DNA from: Bathymodiolus brooksi
Taxonomy: Eukaryota > Mollusca > Bivalvia > Mytilida > Modiolidae
Direction: 5' to 3'
DNA length: 64,000 nucleotides
Assembly: GCA_963680875.1 (NCBI GenBank)
Contig: OY804575.1
Location: 105,951,505-106,015,504, forward strand
This document shows, piece after piece, positions 45,704 through 58,045 of this stretch. The notes beneath the pieces are model-generated. The model made no database searches. It was not told the DNA's origin and was given only the letters and a program-made list of their open reading frames with translations. Each line of letters begins with the position of its first letter. Within the stretch, counting starts at the first letter, position 1. Both the position numbers and the translations under genes were made by a program.

Positions 45704-45935
45704 CATGTGATCGTATGGTAGTTGGATTTACTATCTATGCAATCACTGCCTATCACCACTGATGTTGTGAGTTTGAATCACGATCAAGACGAGGTGTACA
45801 ACATTATGTGATAAAGTTTGTCCGAGACTTGCGACAGATCGGTGTTTTTCTCCGGGTTCAACGGTTTCATCCACCAATAAAACTGACAGCAACGATATAA
45901 ATAAAATATTGTTGAAAGTGGCGTTAAACACCATC
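45704..45935 (+). repeat. Mollusc tRNA-type SINE, plus copy in block 2
   Basis: GATCGTATGGTAGTTGGATT to GTTGAAAGTGGCGTTAAACA. Inserted into block 2 after the duplication, as block 1 lacks it. Confidence 0.78.
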
Positions 45936-46791
45936 AAACTAATCCTAACCAAGAGTAACAAGTTGAGGGAAAATAAAACATATATTCCATGAAATTAAGT
46001 AAGTTACAATAAAAATATTTAAAAAAAAAACCAAAGAAAAAACACGTAATGTGTCGGCATCATCAGAATAACAGTTGAAACACACCTTACTATATTAATC
46101 TACATACAAAGAGGCACCAATGAATATGTATTTTATAAGTCTAATAAGTGTGTTAACCATCCTCTTTTGTCTAAATCTCTAGATTTTCTCTATATTCATT
46201 ATCTAATTGTACTTATATAATAGGAAAACTACCAATATTCACAATTTATAGCTATTTTTTTTAAGATAAATCTACATTGTGAAAAAAGCATTATTAAATC
46301 TTGGCTAATCCAATGTAATAGACATCCATTGTCTAATATAAATATATATATTCTATGGCATGACGAACAAAAAGACATCTTCTGTCATCTTCAACTTTAT
46401 TCCACCACTCAAGCTAATACGTCATCATCAAAAAACGCGGGAAGAGGGGAAGAAACTAACATTTACAAAAATAAATACGACCATACAACATACAAATACA
46501 TGACACTAACACTTCACAACCCCATTTGCTTTCAATTCTTTACTTTCGGACACATCAGTGCAATCGTCGTATTAAAAATGTAGATAGAGTATATTAAATT
46601 TGTCAATAAACAAAATAAAACAAAATAATTCAAAAGTGTACATTTTAATGAAAGTAAAACATCATATACAAAAAAGCAAAATAATTAAATGTTTTTTTTA
46701 GATGTATGTAGTATAATTGTATAGTATTTAGCCTGTATATTTTTCATGTACTTTTTATCCATGGAATATCAGAAGAGGGTTCGAGGTTTGG

Positions 46792-46966
46792 GACATGGTG
46801 CTTAACGCCTTTTTTCTTCAAACAATCTCAAGTCATTAATAAACTTACCACATACTATTGCATAGAATACACATTATCATGAGCGAATTCAAACTCACAA
46901 CTTTAGGTGATAGGTACTGATTTCATAGATTGATGTAAATCCAACCTACCATACAACGGCGGCCCC
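46792..46966 (-). repeat. Mollusc tRNA-type SINE, inverted, internally deleted
   Basis: Same place in the unit as the three block-1 copies but lacks about 65 bases in the middle. Confidence 0.65.
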
Positions 46967-47580
46967 GTATATTTTGAGAATTATATGCATATGGAGATAT
47001 ATATAAACCTTCATCAATACGCATGTACTAGATTGTATTGTCAATGCAATGCATGGTATATTTGACAATCTTTTATGATCAAATTCAAGGTCATACAGTC
47101 TTTTGTAAAAAATGTTCGATGGCATTTAATTATTTAACCGTAAAAAAAACCTTCCTGATTCTTGTTAAGGAATTTTTTTCAAAATTAGATTGTGTATGTT
47201 TAGGTGATCTGACATGCATTTATTGTTATATAAAAAACGAGTATATGATGAAGGAATGATGTATAATTAGCATAAAATAAGTAAGTCATCAATAATAAAA
47301 TATAATACAATCATCAATATAATGATAACACGAGTGAATTTGTTTTAATAAACGTTACATTTGTATGTAAAAATAAGAAATTTTATAAGTTAAGCATGTA
47401 TGACATTTACAACATCACTGGGTCATATAGCAGGTATTTAACTCGGGGTATCTAGTTACCTAAAACAAACTTCTTGTAGAAAAGAATGAGGTTCGCGGAA
47501 GACGATTGAGGTAATGATTATTTCTACCCATTTTCATTCTATTTGATTTTACTTGCATTGGCTTTGTATGGAGATAAAAT

Positions 47581-48039
47581 TTCACATACATCGTTTCGTT
47601 GCCATCTTTTTAAAATAGTCAAATATAGAGTATGATGTTTTAAATAAGATATACACGAGGCTTTCCTCTTTAATTGTTACACGTCTATGTAAATTCATAA
47701 TGCCAGGTATTTATTTTCATCTGTTTAGTATTGCTTTTCTATTTTTTTCTAATGGATCCGGCTTTCCTTCGACGACACAACAATATGATAGCCATAAGTT
47801 ATCTATTTATTTAATGTTAGAGGTATTTATTGATATTAAATCTATGCTATAAAATAAACTTGCAATATCTTGCCGTGCTCTCACATGTTCTATTATGACT
47901 TAGGAGATCAGAATTATCAATGAACGCAGTTTTGAGATATATTTGAATATTTGTCAATTACATAAAGATTGATAACATACAGACCAAGCTTGATTTTGAG
48001 GTATCTTACTGTTATCGATCAAGCTAGTTATATGTTAAC
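47581..48039. other. AT-rich stretch, nothing recognised
   Basis: No gene or named repeat. Confidence 0.4.
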
Positions 48040-48515
48040 AATGTCAAGTTGGTTTGATTAGGCCAGTTTCCCCATACAACCTACAACTTAAGCTCACCAT
48101 ATGTGGTCCACATATGAATGAAACAATGGTGCTTACATGTCAGACAGCCATTTGTCATCTGACCATGGCCTCATTTTGTTGGTCTACTGTCATTGTAAAA
48201 TTTATATCACGTTTTCGTAGTGAGATTAGTTTGTCCTTTGCCATACAACATAGTCCCACAATACGTGAGCTACTGAGCCACACCTTGATCATGGTGCGTA
48301 TCTTTTAGCCAGACACGTGTCACTTGATGTTCATGGTCTACTTACTTTGATCGATTTATGTTAAGTTTTCGTGATTAGATCAGTTTCTCTATATTGCCAC
48401 ACCATAGCCATATTTGGTGCTGACAATATGATGCAGGGTACATATAAGTTATTCATGAATTTGTCACCTTACCTTAATTTCAGTTTTTGATCATGTTTCA
48501 ATTCATGTCATAGTT
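48040..48515 (+). repeat. Three diverged ~155-bp tandem units
   Basis: Units open near 48053, 48219 and 48371 with GATTAGGCCAGTTTCC, GAGATTAGTTTGTCC and GATTAGATCAGTTTCTC, each followed by a CATACAACATAG-like block. TGTCATCTGACCATGGCCTC in the first unit resembles a satellite-like repeat common in mytilid DNA (recollection). Confidence 0.5.
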
Positions 48516-49424
48516 TATATTCTGACTTCCCTTTAGGCCCCTTCCCGATCCCTCGCTGCTTAGTGAATGGTATGCTTGTTGCATGCAAGATAATCTTATA
48601 GTAGCAGATTAATAACAGTGGCCCAACTAATAATTCAAAGTAATAATACCATTTCTTTTCTTATACAGAGTTCACCTAATCTCTACTCCGAGAAGCATAA
48701 TCTACATTTTGCTTTGATATCTTTTTTTGTTAAGTACAACCCACTTTCCATTGATGTTTTTAGTTAATCTCTTTCCAGCTTATAACTTCTGAGAATGTGT
48801 CTGATTTGTTAATTTTAGCGAAAAAGATAGGTATGCAATTGAATAGAAATAGAAAGCGGTAGCTCGGATAAAAACACAAATATTCTTGCATTATATAAGC
48901 AAAGAAGCATTTCTGATATATCTGACAATCAGTTTTATGTTGACATGATTAAATTCATTAATAGAATACCCTTAACAATACATTCGTTTATGTATAAACA
49001 GTCAAATTATATATACAAATAAGAGAGGTATTGAAAGGTGCAAGTCAAATATTCACAAAGCATAATAATCTATATTCGTATATAATAATTTTTTGACAAA
49101 ATTGCAAAATTGTTTACGGGAGACGAAACGTACTCCTTTGAAATAAAATAGTTTGTGCATCTTACAATTCTCAGTTGACACATGGCACCAATCTGAACAG
49201 ATCACTAATTAACTTTATACCAGAAGAGTCAATGAGTTTTATGGAAGAGGTATTGCATTCCGCTGCCCCGATGATCGATCTAAAAGTTTACGAGAGAAAA
49301 ACAACATACTGTCTAAAACCTACTACTGATGTTACCCTTTTTCTATGCTAAAAACTACCAGTACCAATTGCACACCTTTCAAATGTTAATGTTATAATTC
49401 CTCATTCAAGACTTATCACTCGGA
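48516..49424. other. AT-rich stretch, nothing recognised
   Basis: No supported gene. Confidence 0.4.
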
Positions 49425-49545
49425 ATTGTAACTAGAGTAACGCGACGGGTGTCATTAGTGGAGTAGGAACTGTTTATCCTCCCGGAGGACCTGAGATCAC
49501 CATTTTCGATGGGGTTCCTGTTGCTCGATCTTTATTTTTCTCTTT
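49425..49545 (-). repeat. Mussel-type repeat linked to Penelope-like elements, copy 2
   Basis: The reverse complement reads ATGGTGATCTCAGGTCCTCC, then ACTCCACTAATGACACCCGT, matching 18185-18255. Confidence 0.6.
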
Positions 49546-51356
49546 TGTGTTTGTAGATCGTTGTTTGTCCTTTTGTCCTTTTTCGTTTTGCCATCACGTC
49601 TTCTGCCCTTCTTCGATTTACTTATTTATTCAATCTTCTTGTTTCGTTCATATTATAAGCAGTGGTTGTATCGCACGTCAAAAATGTTCCCACCACCTCC
49701 TCTATCAACAAGCCTTCATTTCAACTCCACCAGTGAATGTTGTTTGGTAAAGCCCATTTCTTGCATTTTATTACTGTTCAGTCTTATGAAATGGCATTTT
49801 ATCCCCCAAGTTATATTAAACTTAATATATATAATCAATGAAATCTAACATTTCATTACACTACAGATTGATAGTAGAGAACCCGTCGAGTTTCTGTCAA
49901 CTACTGTTTCGCAGAAAGCAATTATTTTGCAACAGCCGTCAGAGCACTCGACGGAACAAGAATATCTTGCTTAAAAAAATAGCTGAGATGATTCCCTAGG
50001 GGCAATGTAAGATATTATATGCGAATAAATATATCATTGTAATGATTATATTTCTCTCTCAGTCTTACGTAGTCAATCTGAAGTAATAATTGGCATATGC
50101 TGCAGTCTGATATAGCACGATATATGAGACGTGGGACTTTATTTTGTTTAACAAAGCGCTGGCAAATCCAAATTATATACCGGTTTACATAACAGTAAAT
50201 TATTTGTTTACGCTGTGTTTATTTAACGTTGGAGTACTTTTTTATAAGCTCGCCATCCCAAAATATACTTGTGTCTTCGTTAATATGCTCAGTAAAGAGA
50301 ATAAATATGTTATGTTCGGGTGAACATGAGAAATAGAACATAAAATGTATTGTCTTTTACTCACATGAGTGTCTGTGTGCGATTCTGTACGTTATTTCTA
50401 CAGTAGTGTTTCAAATGTCGACTTTGTATTGTGGAAGTGTGTGTGTATGGGGGGGGGGGGGGTCCAGAAATATTCGCTATTTACCCAGATGTCGATTCAA
50501 TGTGTTGAATGTTCATAACTACAGAATATATTTATTATTGGTCGCTAGAAATATTCTAAAGTACATTTCGCTCTTATTTATATTTTTGGTTTTGAAACAT
50601 ATCGCCTTATTGGTCGCTAGCTTAGTGGCCGCTAGAAATTGGTCGCTAGCTTGAGCTTGGTAAATATCAAGTGTCGAATTAAAAGTAACAAATACAGTCA
50701 TCTCTGGTTTTCAATGGGGTTTGTGTTTCTGTAGCTGCATCTTTTTTTTGTGCATTGTCCCGTGAACTACTGTCTTTTGGTTTCCTTTCTTATACTGCTC
50801 ATTGTATTGTCCGTCCTTCAATTTACGTTTCTTCAAACTTTCCTGCAAGGACGGTACATGTATATGCATCATTTGTTTTTCTTAAATGTAGGAAATTAAA
50901 ATAAGAATTATATTCCATAAGCGTTTAAATCTAAAAGTTATACCACAATCGCCGATTTTACCGTTTGTCATAAATCATATTTGTTTCAATCGAAGCGAAG
51001 AAATGTTGCTTCGCGATGATGCGCTACTATTATTCGGCTTAATCTCTGTATATATTTCCTCACGCTGTCTTACTCATAGGTACGGAACGTTGGTTATATA
51101 TTTGCGAATGGATCAAGTTAAATTAGTTCCTCCTACCACACTCATTTTTGTTGAAAAAAAGCGACAATTTTGTTAGACGAATAAAGCCCACCTTTTGCTG
51201 AATCAGTATCGGAAAACGGGGCGCTATTAAAAACATAATTATAATAAGATTTGCAATGTCGACCACGCTGTCATAATTTTTTTCAGTAACTAATTTGATT
51301 TGCCATTTCTACACATTGAGCGACACTGTATGTCGTCCACAAGATGTGAAAGATAA

Positions 51357-51360
<4 letters not shown>
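49546..51360. other. Non-coding stretch
   Basis: A poly-G run at 50450-50462 and three scattered TTGGTCGCTAG motifs at 50537-50650. No supported gene. Confidence 0.45.

Positions 51361-51416
<56 letters not shown>
51361..51416 (+). repeat. (AT)n microsatellite
   Basis: About 28 AT dinucleotides near the 3-prime side of the LINE that follows. Confidence 0.97.
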
Positions 51417-51418
<2 letters not shown>

Positions 51419-52274
51419 TATATATATTTTTAACATCAATATCACAGATTTAGTAAATATCTTGTTACATTTTTACTTCAGAGTCCAAGTTCCTCTGAAG
51501 TATCCCTGTTAAATTCTGTTTTGAATATCCAGGGAAATACTCAAAACTATAATTACATATAAAACTATTTTATTCTAATATATTCTATTGCATAAGTTAT
51601 GATCACAGTTTATTTGATATATGATTGAACAATGAATTCATTCCTAGTAATTTATTTTCCTTCATTTTTTTTTTAAATTCATTTTTAAATAACAGATAAA
51701 CATCAATTGTCTTTGTCTTTTGTTCGGATACATAATAGGATTTGTAAATTGTAAATGTCAATATAGTTAACAAATGATTTAGGTGAAAATATTCTTTGTC
51801 GAAAATTTTGTACCCAAATACTAAATGTTGAAGTCTGATATTGTTTTCAAATTGGACTTTTTTAACATTTCTTTTATTTTATTCCAAAATATGTCTAAAT
51901 ATTTACACGACATGAAAAAAGTGATCATAATCTTCTTCTACTTTACAAACATTGCATAAACTGTCAGTTGATATTTTCCATTTGAACAGATGTGATTTGG
52001 TTGGAATAATAAATTGTAATAGTTTCCATCTAAATATTTTCATTTGTTTTCTAACAAAATTTAAAAAATAAATTCATATAAGTCTGTTATATTTTGAAAG
52101 TCTTGGATATCCAAGTTGTCCAAAAATGTATACCTATAGGTTTGTATATTGTAAAAATCTTTGTTAACTAATTTATGCATATTAATCACCCTACCAGCAG
52201 AAATATTACTTTCTTTTTTTATATTAATAGTAGTTTTCACAGATTTTTCTTCTGATTATTGCACATACCACTCT

Positions 52275-53228
52275 TTAGGAATTGCCTTTTTTTTGTCGAC
52301 TAAATTCACTAAAATAAAATATTTTATTTTTTAATTTCTCTGTCAAATAGTCTTGTGATACCCTCCCATTTTCGTCAGTTATGTCGTTCACATACAACAG
52401 GTTACTATCAATCCAGTTTTTATAAATTAAACTTTTATTATTAAATTTTATATATTTATTTCTCGAAATATTTTGGTTTCTTGTCTCTCTAAAATTAGTT
52501 GGTGTTTTTGTTTGTCCACCTCCAAATTCTACCCAACGGTTTATTATTTCTTTATAGAACTCTGGGATATTATTAAAATTTTCTATTGATTTACCATTGT
52601 CTATATTCATTTTAAAAATTAGCCAGTTTTTTCCAAATTTATCTAAATATTTTCTTGGTATAACTTTCCAATTTGATGTTTTTGAACTAAGCAGTCTTTT
52701 GACCCATGACACTTTGAGCGATTTAAAATAACTGTTTATATCAACCATATTCAACCCCCCCTCCCCCTTTTCATAATCCCCTATTAAAGTTAATCTTTTG
52801 ATTTTATCCGGCTTCCCTTTCCAGATAAATCTGTAAAAACAAGATTCAATTTCTTTTATGTACATCTTTGGTACTACACATGAACTGGCTAAGAAGGTAA
52901 ATTTCGGCAGGATGAGTGTTTTTATAATAAGAATTGTCCCCATAATAGTTAGATTTCTTATTCCCCATGCTGTAAATTGATTTTTCATGTCTTCAATTTT
53001 CTTCTGCCAGTTAAGTTTTTGGCATGCTTCCTTGTTATGTCCAAAGAATATACCTAATGCTTTAACAGGATTATGTGTCCATTTAATACCTCTAATTTTG
53101 TCTTTACAATTTTTTAGCTTACCGATCCATATGCCCTCTGTTTTATTTCTGTTTAGAATTAACCCTGAAAATGACCCAAATATTTCTATTTCATTCATGG
53201 CTAAAGCTATATCAGTTTTAGAACTCAC
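52275..53228 (-). pseudogene. LINE ORF2 thumb/connection segment
   Basis: 317-codon frame, the longest in the window. It follows the catalytic motif QLADDTTLFV at about 53230-53265 and contains GLILNRNKTEGIWIG, ALGIFFGHN, FIWKGKPDKIKRLTLIGDYE and GGLNMVDINSYFKSLKVSWV, all typical of the region after RT motif C in L1/Tx1 ORF2. It ends at a stop at 52275-52277, with homologous sequence continuing further downstream in other frames. Confidence 0.85.
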
Positions 53229-53653
53229 AAATAACGTTGTGTCGTCTGCTAATTGAGATATGTTAATGATGTGTGCTTTATCATCAATTTTTACTTTTAT
53301 CCCGTTAATAATTTAATTTTTCTAAGCCTTAATGCCATAATTTCCACGGAAATAAAAAATAAAAGAGCAGATAAAGGATATTTTGACGGTTTCCTCTAGT
53401 GTTTTTAAACATTTCAGATATCCATCCATTATTTATCACACAGGTTTATATATCATTATATAATGTTTCCACCCAAGTAACAAAAGAATAATTGAACCCA
53501 TAATGTTTTAGTGTTGAAAACATAAAATCCCATTCTAAAGAATCAAAAGCTTTTGAAAAATCTAAAAAGATCATTTCCCCTTCTATCTTATAAATGTGTG
53601 AATAATCTATAATGTCTTGAATCTGTCTTAAATCAAAACCTATAAATCAATTT
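53229..53653 (-). pseudogene. LINE RT palm, frameshifted
   Basis: Motif A reads KAFDSLEWDFMFSTLKHYGF near 53490-53560; the region between motifs A and C is interrupted by stops and shifts; motif C QLADDTTLFV is intact. Confidence 0.75.
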
Positions 53654-54250
53654 TTAATAACCGGTTGGGTCTTCTTTGATAAATTTTGGCAGAATTTTCT
53701 TCAAACGTTGAGCTAAAGTGTACGAAAAGAGTTTTAGATCAACATTCAATAGAGATATTGGTCTATAGTTATCTAATTTCAATGGGTCATCTTTTTTAGA
53801 TAAAAGAGTTAGTACACTTGTTCTTTGAGAAAAAGACAGTTGTCTATCTTCGTGACACTTATTTAAAATAAAGACTATCACATATTTCATACTTTCCAAA
53901 AATAACTTATAAAATTCTACCGTTAATCCGTCTATGCCGGGAGATTTATTTAATTTCATTTTAAAAATAGCCTCTGTACATTCTTCCACCGATAACTGTC
54001 CAACACATACATTCATATCTTCTTGCTTGACTTTACTTTCTATTTTTGTTCTATATATATAATCATTTAAGTTCTGTTTATCGGGGTTTGTTGATGTATG
54101 CAACCTTTTGTAATAATATTTTATTTTATCTAAAATGTCTCTTTGGTTTGTAATTATAATCCCCTCATCATTTAATAATTTTGTGATCGACTTTTTAATT
54201 TGTCGTTTCTTTTCTAAACCTAAAAAATAAGCATTATTCTTTTTCGCCAA
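53654..54250 (-). pseudogene. LINE RT fingers segment
   Basis: 198-codon frame with KMKLNKSPGIDGLTVEFYKL, SVLTLLSKKDDPLKLDNYRP and ISLLNVDLKLFSYTLAQRLK: RT motifs 0 to 2 of L1/Tx1-type ORF2. It ends at a frameshift just before motif A. Confidence 0.85.
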
Positions 54251-54467
54251 ATTCTACCCATTTCTCCCGAAATCTAATCTGCGCGCCTTTTGCATTTTGC
54301 TCGTAAATTTGTTCTAACTTGTCTATTTCATGGTTCAGTATTCTATTATCTATAACTGCAGTGTGACTGCATGCTAATTTAGCTTCCAATGTTTTTTCTA
54401 AAGTTCTCGTTAGCTCCCTTGGTTCTTTCGCTTTTATCTTACTAAACGTCATAGTTATCTCCCTCAT
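54234..54467 (-). pseudogene. LINE linker upstream of RT
   Basis: 77-codon helical, charged segment (LEKTLEAKLACSHTAV, LEQIYEQNAKGAQIRF) overlapping the fingers frame by 17 bases through a frameshift. Confidence 0.65.
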
Positions 54468-54940
54468 TTCTACCTTAAGCGCGTCCCATAATAGTCTGCA
54501 GTTTCTTAAATCATTATTGATCTAAGCGGAATATTTTAATATCATGTCGTTTATCTTATCTTGATAGTATTTATCATTTAAAATTGAATTATTTATCTTC
54601 CAAAAACCCTTACCTTTTTCTTCCACACTTGACAAGAAATTTAAGAATACACTTTGATGATCTGTATATTTAATACATACTGGTTTAATTTTACACCAGT
54701 TGATTCTAGACTTGAAATATAATCAATTCTACTGGCTTGTGATTTGTCTTTTCTGCGACAAGTGAATTGTCGTTTATTACTATTGAGTTCTCGCTAGATA
54801 TCAATTAAATCATTTGTTTTCAATAACGTTTTAAGACTATTTACCGTCTGATATTTTATTTTACTACTGTTGCTTCTTCTATCTATGTCCTTTAATATTT
54901 CGTTATAGTCTCCTGCGATCCTATATTATTTGTTATTTTA

Positions 54941-55364
54941 TTATCAATATAATATAAGGCACAGAAAGAGTTTCGGGTCAGATCGCAGGAATTTCACCAA
55001 AATTTAGAATAACCTTTTTTACACGTGCCAATTAGTTAAATCCCATTTTATGACTAGAAATTTAGATGGGAAATTGTGTTTGCTTTCTTATTGTTAACAA
55101 CTGCACGGTAATTTTTGTATCATGTTCTGATGTATGTGTTATACATTTTGGGTTTGCTACGGATAATGAAATGCGTGGAATGAAAATAAATATGTTGTTT
55201 TGGATCCGTTAAATACTATCAAAACAATGTATGTGAACATTGTGTATTTAACCATAGAGTTACGCGACTTTGATGATAAAAAGCTCATACTGTTGAACAT
55301 GGCATTTTGCTTAATTTTATTTTTGTTTGTTTTGTATGAATGTTTTCGTTTTTTTATTATGCAG
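54941..55364. other. Upstream region of receptor gene 2
   Basis: No named feature. It probably holds part of the 5-prime intron of the gene starting at 55365; the promoter is not identified. Confidence 0.4.
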
Positions 55365-55437
55365 GTGGTGACAAGCTAGATCAAAATGAAAATATTAGAT
55401 GCAGTGATATTACTGCTTTCTGTTGTCAATGCGCAAA
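55365..55437 (+). CDS. Receptor 2 exon 1: leader and signal peptide
   Basis: A long T-rich tract and TTATTATGCAG precede GTGGTGACAAGC, so a non-coding exon must lie upstream. ATG at 55386-55388, then KILDAVILLLSVVNAQ, a good signal peptide, and phase-1 A before GTAAGT. Confidence 0.8.
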
Positions 55438-57392
55438 GTAAGTATGTATATACATGTCGTATGCAATAGATTAAATGACAATAGGTATAGAAAATTATTT
55501 AGTCTAATAAGATTACATAGTCCTATTTGGGAAAGGGTGGAGTAGTACAAACAGATCACAATCTAGATACACAATATACTACCTGCGAAATGCAGACTCG
55601 ACAGGAAAAAAAAAGAAGAGAACTGGACAACACAGCATGATCGCCTTAAAAGGTCTCAGTACGATCATGTAGCGCAAACTACAAAATGTAGGGTTCAAAT
55701 AATCGTCTCCCGTATGAAACCCATCCGTGGTTAAGCTGTCTCGTTCGCACAACGAAACCATGCTCGAAATAGATTAGGTCGTTGTGCAATTGTTGCAATA
55801 TGCTGTTTTTGGAGTATCTTATGCATGCAGTTCGATCATAGTTGAATCTTCCTCTGGAGCGGACGGCGTCAACATCGTATATTTCGCTCGTTGTCTCGAC
55901 TCATCTATCACTGTTTCAGAATAGTGTTTTCATCAATGGAAAACCGATGAAGGAGTTCTATTTATTCATGAATCGCAAATAATTCATTGCATTCTTCCCA
56001 GAAATTTTACTTAGTCAGCTTAACTTAAATTGTCTAAATACATGTGTATATTGAATGAAATGTAGTGTTCTTTGTTGGGTTTTTTCTTTGTTGCAGAGGT
56101 AGAATCATGTAATATATGTGTAATATATTTGCGGTGTTTTACTTGAAATATTGAATAATATTTTTAGAAGAATTCTCAAAAGAAGACGGAAATGCTTCAC
56201 AGAGTTCAGATTATTACTATGAAGCTAGAAATGAATATATGACAGCAGACTTAGCTATCAGTGGTAATGATAATGATATGTTTGGAAATGGAGTATGTTC
56301 TGTAACACAGACTAAGCCTCCACTGACTGTTGCATGGTGGATGTTTACGTTTCCTGTAGATACTGTATTTATCACAACTGTCAAGATACATTACCGGTAC
56401 AACAGTAAGTGTTCATATCAATTAATTTGACTTTTCTAATTGACCTGCACATTTTAATATCATACATTATTTTGCAATGTATCGAACAATTTTGCTTACA
56501 TTAATTTGATAAAAATATAAGGTGTTGATTATCAACTGTTGACTGGTGGACGAGTTAACAAAAACGTTTGTATTAATATACTTCGTATTGTTTGTGCATT
56601 AATGTTATGGTTTATATACAGGAGAGACTGCAAATAAGAGTGCATATTGTATTAGGTTACAAGTAAAGCTTTGTCTTTTCTTTAAATTATTATCGTTGTT
56701 TTGTTGCGATTGGTTTATTTTCGATATTCGAAATACAAGTTTAGTTGTATGCTTAATTACATAGATTTCTCACTTTTATATCGCTAGTAAAGATGTATTT
56801 ACACGGTCAACTCGCTTCAGTCGTTACATGTTCACCTATGTCAAATACAAATTTAACCGTCTAAACACGCCGTCAAACTCCTTTGATTGATCCATCAAAT
56901 ATTGGAAGGGCATTGAATCGGTGTTTAAACTCTCAAATTTGTGCTCAGATGCACAGAAATAAATTGAGAGCAAATTCGAAATAAACGAAACGTTAAGTGA
57001 TCTTTTCAATAATGATGCCTTTTGCATTGTGACGTCATTCACTCTAACAAACGTTGTGTTTTCACTAGGTGTGATACTAGCTGTATTTTCACTTGAAAAT
57101 CTTAGTATTCCATAAGAATATATGTAATAATGTGTATGCATTATTATTGCAGCGCTATCTCGCTTAGCTGGATATTCCTTGTATGTTAGTAACTCAAGTA
57201 CACCAAAGACTGATGGTTATCGCTGTTATCATCACAACGGACCAGGACTTCCCACCGCAAATCAAAGTGTTATTTGTAATCACTTGGGAAAATATGTTAT
57301 AATCTATAATGAGAGAAATAGAACAGTACACTACCCTGCTAGATGGTACACTGAGTTCGCCATACTAGAGCTGTGCAAAGTAAGAATCCACG
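55365..57392 (+). CDS. Fucolectin-EGF receptor gene 2, first three coding exons (partial)
   Basis: Exons 55365-55437 (leader and signal peptide), 56168-56404 and 57153-57392 (fucolectin-like domain), all with GT-AG introns in phase 1. It is co-linear with the minus-strand gene at 18821-32058: the same first-exon coding length (52 bases), the same phases, and exon lengths within 3 bases. No stop or frameshift is seen. EGF, transmembrane and cytoplasmic exons are not found in the remaining 6.6 kb, so the gene probably runs off the window, unless it is a partial duplicate. Expected role from family: secreted or single-pass surface lectin-like receptor. Confidence 0.75.
56168..56404 (+). CDS. Receptor 2 exon 2: fucolectin-like domain, first half
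   Basis: Between TATTTTTAG and GTAAGT. It encodes EFSKEDGNASQSSDYYYEAR, MTADLAISGND, GVCSVTQ and WWMFTFPVDTVFITTVKIHY. The ASQSS and WWMFTFP blocks are diagnostic of the bivalve fucolectin/F5-8-C-like modules. Confidence 0.82.
57153..57392 (+). CDS. Receptor 2 exon 3: fucolectin-like domain, second half
   Basis: Between ATTATTATTGCAG and GTAAGT. It encodes LSRLAGYSLYVSNSSTPKTD, CYHHNGPGLP, VICNHLGKYVIIYNER and EFAILELCKVRIH. Intact where the paralog has TAG (the Lys of HLGKYV). The open frame continuing past the donor to 57628 is intron. Confidence 0.82.
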
Positions 57393-57559
57393 GTAAGTAC
57401 AATTATATATCAGTTGTTTTCAAATGTGGAATATATATGACAACTTGCATATTCAGAGAGTTACCTCAAAATTGGCAAGAAACTAAGAATTCTAAAGTTT
57501 TCTTATCAAATGCAAATGTTAGAGAAAACCGAGATGCCTATCAAGCATTGACAATCCAG

Positions 57560-57800
57560 AAACAACTTTGGACACAAGACAGAGAACGAAGACAAAATAA
57601 TAAACACAACATAATACAAAAAAATTAAAGAGAAAAACACGGATACACCAAAAACAATTGGTGAATCCAGGTGCTTGCGAAGGGAAATTAGTTCCTGTTT
57701 CATATAAGACACCCTGTAAATAGATTATCTGTGATAGAGGAAAGGGAAATGATCCATTGTCATTTAAGTAATGGATGATTTGTAAGGTCAACCAGTTCAT
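57560..57800 (+). repeat. Mussel-type repeat linked to Penelope-like elements, copy 3
   Basis: Diverged; AATTGGTGAATCCAGGTGCT, GCGAAGGGAAATTAGTTCCT and AGGTCAACCAGTTC keep the order of copy 1. It lies in the downstream intron of receptor 2. Confidence 0.5.
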
Positions 57801-58045
57801 TCATTCTTCATATATCTGACCAATTAGCAGTAAAGCGTATTAATTCATCCACGCCCACCAAAGTTGGTCCCTATTTTACTTTTGAATATAGAGAATCCAT
57901 ACGAATAGTTAAAACAGTCGGCTTAAGTGTGATGACTTTCGTATTCATTGAAACCATTAGATGGGTATGTACAGATTAACAAGAGTTATTCAATCTTTTC
58001 GTAATGTTTTTCTTTAAGAGATATCGTTCTTACAGAGGATGTTAG

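Larger units (their letters stand above)
45395..47580 (+). repeat. Segmental duplication block 2 (one unit)
   Basis: 45395-45700 matches 36425-36730; 45960-46960 matches the body of the 1.2-kb unit (AAGTAAGTTACAATA, TACTTTCGGACACATCA, AGAAGAGGGTTCGAG); 47030-47580 matches 39650-40190. It carries an extra plus-strand SINE (45704-45935) and a shortened inverted SINE (46792-46966) not arranged as in block 1. Confidence 0.78.
51660..54940 (-). mobile_element. L1/Tx1-type LINE, 5-prime truncated and decayed
   Basis: Minus-strand order: endonuclease C-terminal piece (about 54930-54700; DYNEILKDIDRR, SRIDYI), linker, RT fingers and palm, thumb, and a C-terminal zinc-finger-like segment (about 51880-52010; SLCNVCKVEEDYDHFFH). 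The RT style (KSPGIDGLTVEFYK, NYRPISLLNVDLKLFSYTLA) fits the L1/Tx1 group and not CR1. The first half of the endonuclease and any ORF1 are absent. Several frameshifts. Confidence 0.8.

Noticed and set aside
57393..57628. Continuation of the receptor 2 frame past exon 3
   Set aside because: A canonical GTAAGT donor sits at 57393 where the paralog also splices; the extension loses all similarity to the paralog.
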